Source: JBBKWG01 sp037968835 (GTDB lineage Bacteria; Pseudomonadota; Alphaproteobacteria; Rhodobacterales; Rhodobacteraceae). From it: a stretch of 26,579 bases of DNA. Of the stretch, positions 16,339-23,380 are shown in pieces (the stretch's first letter is position 1; each line of letters opens with the position of its first letter). Both the position numbers and the translations under genes were made by a program. The notes under the pieces were generated by a model. The model was not told the origin of the DNA. It saw only the letters and a list, made by a program, of their open reading frames with translations, and searched no databases. Location: contig JBBKWG010000087.1 of assembly GCA_037968835.1 (NCBI GenBank), positions 1-26,579 on the forward strand, written 5' to 3'.

Positions 16339-17438
16339 TCCGAAGGTCCGTCACGCCCCAGATCGAAGCCCGAGTCGATCCCGGCAATCGCTGCGATCAG
16401 CAATTTCGTCAGATCCACAAGATCGCCAAGATCGCAGCATTCCAAACTGGAATGCGAATAACGCATGGGGAACCCCACATCTATCGCTGCGACGCCCTCG
16501 CCGACCAATTGGACATACGAAAGGTCCGTCAGCACTCCGACCTGTGCGCTGCGCTGCAGCGAAAGGCCCTCTGACATGGCCGCTTCCTCGAACAACCGCA
16601 CGGCCGCCGGATGGGGAATGACTCCGTTCAGGGTGCCGCGACCGTGGAATGAATAAAGGCTAATCCCGGGACCGCCACCAATTCGCATCTCGCCCCGATC
16701 GGCCATCTCAGGTGTGTCCGTCGCCAGCATGAGGTCGATCTGAATGGCAATGTCCGGTTTGAGGCTCTGCGCCGCAACCACGGCCCCGCGAAGATTGAAC
16801 TCCTCCTGAACCGAAAATACGACATGAACGGTCGGCCCGTCGCTTCGTTCGGCCAACCCGCGCGCAACCTCTATTAGAACTGCGCATCCTGCACGGTCGT
16901 CAACGCTGGTTCCAGCGATTCTGTCCTTGGCAAGCCCGATGACTTGCGGACGGTAGACGACTGGCGTTCCGATTTGAATCCCAGCGGCTTCGACCTCGGC
17001 TTTGCTTTCGTAGCCGGTATCAATGCGCAGGTCCGCCGCCTTCAGCACCGTGTATTTCTCATCGACCGTGGTCGCATGGTGGCTCTTGTTATAGATCACC
17101 CCGACGACATCACGCCCGTCGCCCACGCACAGCGTGACAGCCTGAGATGCAAGAGCTCTTTCAGGCACACCGCCCATCCGTTCCACCCGAATCAGACCAT
17201 CGTCCTCAATCTTCCTGACGAAGAATCCCAGCTCGTCCATATGCGCAAACAGCATCACGCTGGGCAGGTCCGGCTTCCCCGGAAAAGTTGCCACAAGGTT
17301 GCCGAGCCGATCGCAAGTGGATTCGATCTTCGCCTTCTTCAAAACAGTCGCGATATGTCGGCGGACCCGGTCCTCGTGTCCACTCAGTCCGGGGATCATC
17401 ATGAGGTCTTTGAGATTGGCGCGAATACGATCCTTCAT
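16335..17438 (-). CDS. M42-family metallo-exopeptidase-like protein (SgcX/FrvX-like)
   Basis: M42 proteins are dinuclear-metal aminopeptidases of tetrahedral-aminopeptidase type, once misannotated as endoglucanases. The 367-residue product has the M42 motifs MLFAHMDELGFFV (first metal histidine and aspartate), GTSVDDRAGC (bridging aspartate), VQEEFNLRGA (catalytic and metal glutamates) and PMRYSHSSLE (last metal histidine). The active site therefore appears complete. The ATG at 17438 has GGGGAG 7 bases upstream. A TTG two codons earlier would overlap the previous stop but is less well placed. E. coli SgcX and FrvX are M42 proteins in sugar operons, which fits this setting between a BtpA-family gene and a sugar kinase gene. 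The natural substrate here, peptide or amide-linked sugar, is unknown. Confidence 0.88.
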   Translation of the reverse strand: MKDRIRANLKDLMMIPGLSGHEDRVRRHIATVLKKAKIESTCDRLGNLVATFPGKPDLPSVMLFAHMDELGFFVRKIEDDGLIRVERMGGVPERALASQAVTLCVGDGRDVVGVIYNKSHHATTVDEKYTVLKAADLRIDTGYESKAEVEAAGIQIGTPVVYRPQVIGLAKDRIAGTSVDDRAGCAVLIEVARGLAERSDGPTVHVVFSVQEEFNLRGAVVAAQSLKPDIAIQIDLMLATDTPEMADRGEMRIGGGPGISLYSFHGRGTLNGVIPHPAAVRLFEEAAMSEGLSLQRSAQVGVLTDLSYVQLVGEGVAAIDVGFPMRYSHSSLECCDLGDLVDLTKLLIAAIAGIDSGFDLGRDGPSE

Positions 17439-17440
17439 CG

Positions 17441-18250
17441 TCAATCTCCCCGAACCGCCCGGACCCGCGACATGAAATCGTTGGCACGATCGGCATCAAT
17501 CGACTTCCAGGTGTCACCGTCGATCTTGAGAGCAGAGCCAACAACGCACCCGTCCGCAATCTTCAGAACGTCTGCGACAGTTTCGTGCTTTACGCCTGTG
17601 TTCGCCATTACCGGTGTGTTCGGAAGGACGGACTTCACTGCTTCCAAATCGGAAAGCGCCGCAGCTTCCCCGGTAATCTGTCCCGATACGAGAACGGCGT
17701 CGGGAATGGAGGAAAACACGGCGCTGCGTGCGCGGTCAGCCAGCGATCTGCGATCCAGGCTATCGGCAAACTCGGCGGAAACGTTGAAAAGCATCGCAAG
17801 ATCGCCGCGTCCGAGCCGGTCACGATACCGCATGGAGGCGCCGGCGTCAGGGGCCCAGAAACCCATGTCCGAGGCATAGGTTCCCGTGAATATCTCGCGC
17901 ACGAAACCGGCACCCGTCGCTGCGGCGAGGGCTATCGTACTTTTCGGATCCCAAAGGACATTGACCCCGAACGGGACCTCGATCTCTGACTTCAGTTGGC
18001 CAACGACATAGGCCATGGTCGCCGTCGAAGCCGTGTCGACTTCGAATTCATATGGTCTGTCATTCTCGTTGCCGAACATCACCGCGTCGAAGCCGGCAGC
18101 CTGAAGCGCGCGCAGATCTGCCCGCGCGCCCGCAACTAATCCCTCAAGTCCGGCATCCGCATCGTGCAACGGTGATCCCGGCAATGCGCCAAGATGCACC
18201 ATCCCGATGATTGGCTTTCGTTTACCGAAAACGCGCGAAAACCGATCCAT
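17441..18250 (-). CDS. BtpA/SgcQ-family TIM-barrel protein
   Basis: The 269-residue protein belongs to the BtpA/SgcQ family (PF03437). The evidence is the N-terminal KPIIGMVHLGALPGSPLHD, followed by AVMFGNENDRPY, VPFGVNVLWDPKSTIALA, GAGFVREIFTGTY, PVMANTGVKHETV and DGCVVGSALKIDGDTW, the last two matching the barrel's C-terminal phosphate-binding region. BtpA was named for photosystem I biogenesis in cyanobacteria, while SgcQ lies in an E. coli sugar operon. No reaction is established for the family as far as I know, though the fold suggests a phosphosugar-type ligand. It is first in the unit with the M42 and FGGY kinase genes, with only 2 bases before the M42 start. It is divergent from the aldo/keto reductase gene. 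Confidence 0.88.
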   Translation of the reverse strand: MDRFSRVFGKRKPIIGMVHLGALPGSPLHDADAGLEGLVAGARADLRALQAAGFDAVMFGNENDRPYEFEVDTASTATMAYVVGQLKSEIEVPFGVNVLWDPKSTIALAAATGAGFVREIFTGTYASDMGFWAPDAGASMRYRDRLGRGDLAMLFNVSAEFADSLDRRSLADRARSAVFSSIPDAVLVSGQITGEAAALSDLEAVKSVLPNTPVMANTGVKHETVADVLKIADGCVVGSALKIDGDTWKSIDADRANDFMSRVRAVRGD

Positions 18251-18283
18251 CTGCCACCTGATTTTAAGTTCACTTGCCCATTG

Positions 18284-18312
18284 AGCCTAGCGCGGAAAAC
18301 ATTGGTGCCCAA
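18284..18312 (-). promoter_or_regulatory. Candidate promoter for the btpA-like unit
   Basis: On the minus strand, TTGGGC (18307-18312) and TAGGCT (18284-18289) lie 17 bases apart and about 30 bases before the btpA-like start. Each hexamer matches the sigma-70 consensus at only three positions, so support comes mainly from spacing and location. The operator at 18320-18335 lies just upstream of the -35 hexamer. Confidence 0.3.
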
Positions 18313-18330
18313 GACGATTCATACTAGCAT
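18302..18330 (+). promoter_or_regulatory. Candidate promoter for the aldo/keto reductase unit, -10 inside the operator
   Basis: TTGGTG (18302-18307) and TAGCAT (18325-18330) are 17 bases apart. The -10-like hexamer lies inside the operator palindrome, the same arrangement as at gntR. Transcription would start near 18337, just before the ribosome-binding site GGAG at 18344-18347. Confidence 0.4.
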
Positions 18331-18335
18331 GTCAG
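18320..18335. promoter_or_regulatory. Operator copy 2, divergent btpA-like / aldo/keto reductase control region
   Basis: CATACTAGCATGTCAG matches copy 1 at 14 of 16 positions. The two changes, A to G and T to C, fall in opposite half-sites and are not complementary to each other, so symmetry is slightly reduced. It lies 18 bases before the aldo/keto reductase start codon and in the 103-base gap shared with the btpA-like unit. Confidence 0.7.
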
Positions 18336-18353
18336 TCAAAGTCGGAGAGCATC

Positions 18354-19382
18354 ATGAAACTGAAGACGCGTCATTGGGACAGGCTGGGAAACGGCGGGCT
18401 GACCTTCACCGAACTGGGCCTGGGCACCGCACCACTTGGCAATCTTTACCGGGCAATTTCGGAAGAGGACGCGGCAAAGGTCATGGCTCTCGCCTGGCAA
18501 GGCGGTGTGCGGTATTTTGACACCGCGCCGTTATATGGGTTGGGACTGGCCGAGACCCGATTGAATAGCTTTCTGCGCGACAAGCCGAGGGATGAGTATG
18601 TGATTTCGTCCAAGATCGGTAGATTGCTGAAGGCGACAACTGCGGAGAACCGCGATGGAATTGGCAAATGGTTCGACGTCCCCTCTCGCAATGAAGTCTA
18701 TGACTACAGCTACGATGGCGTCATGCAATCGCTGGAGTTCTCACTCGAGCGGCTCGGTCTGGATCGCGTCGATATCCTTTATGCGCACGATCTGGACGTG
18801 TTCAACCACAAGACCAAGGCGGCGCTGGACGTTCGGCTCAATGAGTTGATGGATGGCGGCTACAAAGCGCTTCTGTCTCTGCGCGAACAGGGCGTCATAA
18901 GGGCCTTCGGCGCAGGCGTCAACGAGTGGCAGCCCTGCCAGTGGTTGACCGAACGCGGCGACTTCGACCTATTCCTGCTTGCCGGCCGCTACACGCTTCT
19001 CGAACAAGAAGCGCAGGAATCTTTCCTGCCATTGTGTGTCGAGCGCGGCATCGGGATTGTCATCGGCGGCCCCTACAATTCGGGCATCCTCGCAACGGGG
19101 CCACGAACGGGCGCGTTCTACAATTATGATCCTGCGCCAAAGGAAATCCTCGAGAAGGTGGCGAGAATTCAAGCTATTTGCGAACGACATGGCGTGCGCC
19201 TGGTGGATGCCGCGTTTCAGTTTCCGCTTGCACATCCTGCAATCGTTTCGGTCATACCGGGGGGGCAAGGAGTTGATGAGATGGGTTCGAATTTGACCGC
19301 CGCCAGCGCAGCTATTCCGCAGGCGTTGTGGAAAGACCTGAAGGAAGCAAAGCTGCTGCGACCCGATGCGCCTACTACCTGA
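18354..19382 (+). CDS. Aldo/keto reductase, aldose 1-dehydrogenase (L-fucose dehydrogenase)-like
   Basis: This cytoplasmic NAD(P)-dependent oxidoreductase has an AKR barrel. The 342-residue product carries the catalytic tetrad: Asp56 and Tyr61 in FDTAPLYG, Lys87 in SSKIG, and His145 in LYAHDLD. It resembles the group containing D-threo-aldose 1-dehydrogenase (acting on L-fucose, D-arabinose and L-galactose) and pyridoxal 4-dehydrogenase. These oxidise a cyclic sugar or hemiacetal to a lactone. The lactonase gene follows after 9 bases, which supports lactone formation rather than aldehyde reduction. The start has GGAG 6 bases upstream, and the operator lies just before it. The sugar specificity is inferred from neighbours, not proven. 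Confidence 0.88.
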   Translation: MKLKTRHWDRLGNGGLTFTELGLGTAPLGNLYRAISEEDAAKVMALAWQGGVRYFDTAPLYGLGLAETRLNSFLRDKPRDEYVISSKIGRLLKATTAENRDGIGKWFDVPSRNEVYDYSYDGVMQSLEFSLERLGLDRVDILYAHDLDVFNHKTKAALDVRLNELMDGGYKALLSLREQGVIRAFGAGVNEWQPCQWLTERGDFDLFLLAGRYTLLEQEAQESFLPLCVERGIGIVIGGPYNSGILATGPRTGAFYNYDPAPKEILEKVARIQAICERHGVRLVDAAFQFPLAHPAIVSVIPGGQGVDEMGSNLTAASAAIPQALWKDLKEAKLLRPDAPTT

Positions 19383-19391
19383 GGTTCCACA

Positions 19392-20234
19392 ATGGTCCGG
19401 ATAGACGCACATCAACACTTCTGGAACCCGTCTCGCGGCGATTACGATTGGATGCCCCGCGACAACCCGACGCTCTTTCGATCCTATGGGCCCGAGGACC
19501 TTGCGCCCGCACTGGCAGAGAGCGGTGTCGAATATACGGTCCTCGTTCAGGCTGCCGCCACAGTAAACGAGACCGAATACATGCTGGGAATAGCCGACGC
19601 GACCCCGCATGTGGCTGCCGTCGTCGGATGGGTCGATTTCGAGAATCCAGACCATCTGGTCAGCTTGGAAAGATTGGCGCAGCATCCAAAGTTTGTCGGC
19701 GTGCGGCCGATGATTCAGGATATTGCCGACGACAACTGGATGCTTCGCGACGATATTCAATGGGGGTTCCGGGCAGTCTCTGACTTGAACCTGACCTTCG
19801 ATGCGCTTGGCTTTCCGCGGCACATCCCAAACTTCCTGACGATCCTCAAGCGCTATCCGGAGATGCGGGTCGTCGTCGATCATTGCATGAAACCCGACAT
19901 TAGTGCCCACTCGCACCAGTCGTTTCAAATCTGGGCCGATGGAATGGCCCGGATTGCTCAAGAAACCAGCGCAAGCTGCAAATTCTCGGGACTGATAACC
20001 GAAGCCAACGAGAACTGGACCGTCGACGACCTGAGACCCTATTCCGATCACGTTATCAATGTGTTTGGAGCCGCTAGGATCATGTGGGGTTCGGATTGGC
20101 CGGTCTGTCGCCTTCGAAGCGAATACGCAGGATGGCGCGCCACCGCCGACGAGTTGACGTCCGGATTGAGTTCATCTGAGAGAGATCGAGTATTTGGCGG
20201 TACGGCCAACGAATTCTATCGCTTGCAACTATAG
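19392..20234 (+). CDS. Amidohydrolase-family sugar lactonase (L-fuconolactonase/rhamnonolactonase-like)
   Basis: This predicted metal-dependent hydrolase opens a sugar lactone to the aldonate. The 280-residue product begins with DAHQHFW (His7 and His9), contains VVVDHCMKPDI and ends with MWGSDWPV, the typical pattern of the COG3618 amidohydrolase group. That group includes L-fucono-1,5-lactonase and L-rhamnono-1,4-lactonase. Some relatives instead act on pyrone or aromatic acids. Its position 9 bases after an aldose dehydrogenase-like gene favours a sugar lactone. The start has GAGG 7 bases upstream. Its last 6 bases overlap the 3' end of the convergent PfkB gene. Confidence 0.87.
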   Translation: MVRIDAHQHFWNPSRGDYDWMPRDNPTLFRSYGPEDLAPALAESGVEYTVLVQAAATVNETEYMLGIADATPHVAAVVGWVDFENPDHLVSLERLAQHPKFVGVRPMIQDIADDNWMLRDDIQWGFRAVSDLNLTFDALGFPRHIPNFLTILKRYPEMRVVVDHCMKPDISAHSHQSFQIWADGMARIAQETSASCKFSGLITEANENWTVDDLRPYSDHVINVFGAARIMWGSDWPVCRLRSEYAGWRATADELTSGLSSSERDRVFGGTANEFYRLQL

Positions 20235-21137
20235 TTGACCGAGAAATTCCCTCACCGTTTCCGCCGTAATCCGATCCCTTTGATCCGGATCGCATGAGAC
20301 GATTAGGGCTGCGGCGGCTTGGGCAAACCGAATGGCCTCGCCAAGTTCAGCCCCTCGCGCAAGATCGGCACCAAATGCGCCGACGAACGCGTCCCCGGCC
20401 CCGTGCGTGGACACGACTTCGACCGAATGGGCTGGCAAACTGTAAATATTGCCATCTGTTCTTCCTACCACACACCCGTCAGATCCAAGTGTCACAATGA
20501 CAGTGCGTGGTCCCATTTCCAGTAGCTTTTCAACGGCCTTGGACGGATCGAAAGAGCCTGCATCGTTTTTCACCATCGCTTCGGCTTCGACGCGGTTTAC
20601 AACCAGAACGTCGATCCGCTTCATTATTTCGATCAGTACAGATCGCGCCGGGGCCGCATTCAGGACGATACACGTGCTCGGATCGGCATTCCTCACCAAT
20701 GCCAAATTGACCTCCTCGGCGATTTCGTTCTGGAGAAGAAGCACCGGCAACCCAGATGGTAAATCAATGCTTTCATAGCGAATATCGCCATTGACCCCCG
20801 ACACGATGACCGCTCCGTATTCGCCGGCGCTATCGACTATCGCGACGCTCATTCCGGTCGAGCCCGGGCTGGCAGTTACCTGTGAACTGACGACACCTGC
20901 CGCGTCAAGAAAGTGCCGCAAGCGATTGCCGAATTCATCGCGACCGATCCGACCAGCCATCTCGACCTTGGCGCCAAAACGTGCGGCGGCGACGGCTTGG
21001 TTGCCACCTTTACCGCCGAACCGATACGCAACGGACGAGCCGACCACGGTTTCATCCGACGCAGGCAGATGTGGCGCATCGACGACAACATCCAAATGCA
21101 AAGCGCCGACGACAAAGACATCAACCGCCACGCTCAC
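20229..21137 (-). CDS. Second PfkB-family carbohydrate kinase
   Basis: This cytoplasmic sugar kinase has 302 residues. It has the ribokinase-type N-terminal RFGGKGGNQAVAAARFGAKV and the C-terminal THGAGDAFVGAF, with predicted catalytic Asp249. The residue before the glycine of that motif is His rather than the usual Thr. It is clearly distinct from the other PfkB protein at 8327, so this is not a recent duplication. The start is GTG, overlapping the isomerase stop by 4 bases (GTGA), so it is translationally coupled downstream of gntR-isomerase. Candidate substrates include a ketose made by the isomerase or a ketodeoxy acid, and neither is proven. Confidence 0.87.
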   Translation of the reverse strand: MSVAVDVFVVGALHLDVVVDAPHLPASDETVVGSSVAYRFGGKGGNQAVAAARFGAKVEMAGRIGRDEFGNRLRHFLDAAGVVSSQVTASPGSTGMSVAIVDSAGEYGAVIVSGVNGDIRYESIDLPSGLPVLLLQNEIAEEVNLALVRNADPSTCIVLNAAPARSVLIEIMKRIDVLVVNRVEAEAMVKNDAGSFDPSKAVEKLLEMGPRTVIVTLGSDGCVVGRTDGNIYSLPAHSVEVVSTHGAGDAFVGAFGADLARGAELGEAIRFAQAAAALIVSCDPDQRDRITAETVREFLGQL

Positions 21138-22120
21138 AATCCGCCGTAAAGCACGGCTGCGACGATCCGCTGGCTTTCGGTTGCGTCCTGTCGGGAGATC
21201 GCCAACAACAGGTCATTATCTATGGCCAGAACCTCAGCGACTGTCCGCAACTTCTCGACCAACAAAAGATTGGTGCGCGCTTCTTTGATCGGATCGAGGC
21301 CCGAGTGGTCAGGAAACGTATCAAAGTAAATCACGCCGTCATAACCGATGCGGCTCAATTCTACGAAAAGTTCGACAGTCTGTATCGGATGAACCGTGCC
21401 GACCATCAGCCCGTCGTCACGTTTGCCATAACCATCGTTGAGGTGAACGCCCAATAACCGTGAATGCCTGCTTGCAAGATATGCGGCCTGCGCGGGCATT
21501 TCGTCGGCATAAAGAACATGGGCGAAATCGAGCGTCACACCGATATTCTTCCGGCCCGCCTCTTTTACCGCCAGAAGTGTCGTCGCCATGTCGGGCATCA
21601 AGGCATAGGCGCGCGGTTCATTGGGTTTGTATTCGACTGAAATATCCACGTCAGGATTGTGATCGGCCACCTCGATCAATGCTCCGATAGTTGCATCCCA
21701 CATGCGCGCATAATCCGCCTGAAATGAATAATCGAAACCGTCCTGCCCCATCCACAACGTCATGATTTCGCCGCCCATTTCCGACAGAGCGTCGATGCCT
21801 CGCTTGGTCAACTCGATCGCGTTCCGACGCACTTGCGGATCGGGGTTCGTGAATGCACCGATTGCGAAACCAGGATCGGTGTAATACCGCATCGCCAGTC
21901 CATTCAATGTCATCCCATTGTCAGTCAAAAGAGAATGCAATTCGGCTGAATTGTGATTTTCGAAATGGTCGGGATAATTGAGATCGGCAGCATCAAGCCC
22001 ACCAACATTTCCCGCGGAGGCAATCATATCGGCGACAGTGGAATGCGTTTTGTCTTCGACGTTCTTGAAGGCATTCAGTCGCGCCGCATATCGCGGTCGG
22101 TTCGTTTGTTTAGTCGGCAT
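21134..22120 (-). CDS. Xylose isomerase-like TIM-barrel sugar isomerase/epimerase
   Basis: The 328-residue product matches the AP endonuclease 2/xylose isomerase-like barrel family. Metal-ligand style motifs are visible: DISVEYKPNEPR (Glu), GVTLDFAHVLYADE (Asp and His), LLGVHLNDGYGKRDD (His, Asp) and VIYFDTFPD (Asp). The preserved set suggests a working divalent-metal sugar isomerase or epimerase, for example an aldose-ketose isomerase similar to rhizobial L-rhamnose-type or pentose isomerases. I cannot fix the substrate. The start at 22120 follows GGGAAG, 26 bases after the gntR stop. It ends overlapping the PfkB start by 4 bases. The immediate kinase neighbour suggests aldose to ketose to ketose phosphate. 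Confidence 0.82.
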   Translation of the reverse strand: MPTKQTNRPRYAARLNAFKNVEDKTHSTVADMIASAGNVGGLDAADLNYPDHFENHNSAELHSLLTDNGMTLNGLAMRYYTDPGFAIGAFTNPDPQVRRNAIELTKRGIDALSEMGGEIMTLWMGQDGFDYSFQADYARMWDATIGALIEVADHNPDVDISVEYKPNEPRAYALMPDMATTLLAVKEAGRKNIGVTLDFAHVLYADEMPAQAAYLASRHSRLLGVHLNDGYGKRDDGLMVGTVHPIQTVELFVELSRIGYDGVIYFDTFPDHSGLDPIKEARTNLLLVEKLRTVAEVLAIDNDLLLAISRQDATESQRIVAAVLYGGL

Positions 22121-22146
22121 ATGCTTCCCATTCGGCGGATATGAAG

Positions 22147-22881
22147 TCAGTCCGGATCAAACAGGTCCGGATGCTGCAATTCGAGCGGAATCAGAAATGT
22201 CATAAGCTTGCCCAAGTGGCTACGCATTTCTCCGCGCGCGCGTCCAGGGTCTCGCGCTTCAAGGGCGTGTACAATTCCGGAATGCTCGGCAAGCGTTTCG
22301 GCGACACGTCCCGGAACGGGCAAAACAAGCTGTCGTGCGCGATTGACATGAACCCAGGCGGACTCGGCTACCTGTCCCAACTTTTTGTATCCGGTGAAAT
22401 CCATGATCATTTCGTGCATCTGCCCGTCCTGACTATAGAAACCAGCAAAATCTCCGTCTTCAAACAGCGCCTCCTGAACACGCAGGTTTCTGCGGATGTG
22501 CACCAGTTGTTCCTCGGTGATACGGGCCGCGAGGAATTCGACGGCTGCCAGTTCGATCGCTTCGCGCAAGAACGCTCCCTCGCGAATTTCGCTCATCGAG
22601 AATCGGGCGACGTAAGTTCCGGCTTGAGGAACGACCTTGACGAGTCCTTCCGCAGAAAGTCGCGAAATGGCTTCGGCGACAGGGGATCTGGATACGCCCA
22701 GTGTGCTGCAAATTTCGGCCTTCTTTATTGATTCTCCCGGGCGGTATTCCAGGTTCAGAATGGCTTCCCGAAGCGAGTGATAGGTCCGCTGTGCAAGAGA
22801 ACCGGAAAGTTCATTCAACGGGCGGAATCGGTGGCCGCCTGGCCTTTGTCTCTGCGATGAGCCACCTTGTGTTTGTGACAT
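22147..22881 (-). CDS. GntR-family transcriptional regulator, FadR/FCD subfamily
   Basis: The 244-residue product has a winged helix-turn-helix at about 29-92 (KKAEICSTLGVSRSPVAEAISRLSAEGLV, then the wing PQAGTYVA). An all-helical FCD effector domain follows to about 235, with DGQMHEMI and EHSGIVHALE supplying the usual acid and histidine metal or ligand residues. Such regulators normally bind a small carboxylate or sugar-acid effector and leave DNA on binding it. It leads the unit with the isomerase and PfkB genes. No ribosome-binding site precedes the ATG. The predicted -10 TAACAT ends 6 bases before it, suggesting a leaderless message. The operator overlaps that promoter, indicating autoregulation. 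The first 28 residues are a polar extension. Confidence 0.93.
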   Translation of the reverse strand: MSQTQGGSSQRQRPGGHRFRPLNELSGSLAQRTYHSLREAILNLEYRPGESIKKAEICSTLGVSRSPVAEAISRLSAEGLVKVVPQAGTYVARFSMSEIREGAFLREAIELAAVEFLAARITEEQLVHIRRNLRVQEALFEDGDFAGFYSQDGQMHEMIMDFTGYKKLGQVAESAWVHVNRARQLVLPVPGRVAETLAEHSGIVHALEARDPGRARGEMRSHLGKLMTFLIPLELQHPDLFDPD

Positions 22882-22894
22882 ATTAGCATGTTAG
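22879..22894. promoter_or_regulatory. Operator copy 3, overlapping the gntR start codon and -10 box
   Basis: CATATTAGCATGTTAG (plus strand) matches copy 1 at 14 of 16 positions. Its palindromic part spans 22883-22894 and its outer end includes the gntR start codon at 22879-22881. A regulator bound here would block RNA polymerase directly. Confidence 0.72.
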
Positions 22895-22915
22895 CTGGAC
22901 ATCCAACGCAGTCAA
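22888..22915 (-). promoter_or_regulatory. Candidate gntR promoter (leaderless)
   Basis: On the minus strand, TTGACT (22910-22915; 5 of 6 consensus) and TAACAT (22888-22893; 4 of 6) are separated by 16 bases. The A of the gntR start codon is the seventh base after the -10 hexamer, so transcription would begin at or next to the start codon. The absence of any Shine-Dalgarno sequence agrees with this. Confidence 0.6.
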
Positions 22916-22981
22916 GTAATGCGCATCTCGGCATTGCAGGATGATTCACAAAACACGGTGGTCGTAGAATGCATTTTCCGG

Positions 22982-23380
22982 TCAAGGCCAGTTTGCAACT
23001 AATGCTCGCAGGACATCCGCCCGACTGATCTGGCCCACCAACAGGCCGGTCTCGATAACCGGAAATCGTCGAAAGGGACTATTCACAAATGCCTCTGCGG
23101 CGGAAACAATGTCCATCCCGGCTTCAAGCGTGACGACATCGGTGCTCATGTATTTCTGAACGCTCTCGCCCCATTCACGGTAATAACTGGCGTTCAAAGC
23201 GGCAGCTAGGCAGTCTTTCTTGGACAAGACGCCAACGATCTTTCCGTTTGAATCCACGACCGGAGCGCCCGAGATGCGAAGGTCGAGCAGTATTTGCATT
23301 GCCCGGTTTATTTCCATCTCTGGCGACAGCGTAACAAGGTCTCGCGCCATATAGTCAGCAACGCGCGGCCGATCCGTCAT
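22982..23380 (-). CDS. Tandem CBS-domain protein linked to the nqr operon
   Basis: The 132-residue protein consists almost only of two CBS domains. The first, about 1-62, is VADYMARDLVTLSPEM...GAPVVDSNGKIVGVLSKKD. The second, about 70-132, is VQKYMSTDVVTLEAGM...RRFPVIETGLLVGQISRADVL. CBS pairs usually bind adenine nucleotides and act as energy or redox-state sensors. No catalytic domain is attached. Its ATG overlaps the nqrM stop by 4 bases (ATGA), which places it in the nqr operon. A role in sensing AMP, ATP or NAD to tune the sodium pump is only an inference. The 100 bases to gntR contain the gntR promoter but no clear terminator. Confidence 0.88.
   Translation of the reverse strand: MTDRPRVADYMARDLVTLSPEMEINRAMQILLDLRISGAPVVDSNGKIVGVLSKKDCLAAALNASYYREWGESVQKYMSTDVVTLEAGMDIVSAAEAFVNSPFRRFPVIETGLLVGQISRADVLRALVANWP

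Noticed and set aside
8327..22881. The sugar locus as a horizontally acquired island
   Set aside because: No integrase, tRNA, direct repeats or transposase was seen at its borders, and base composition looks like that of the flanking genes.
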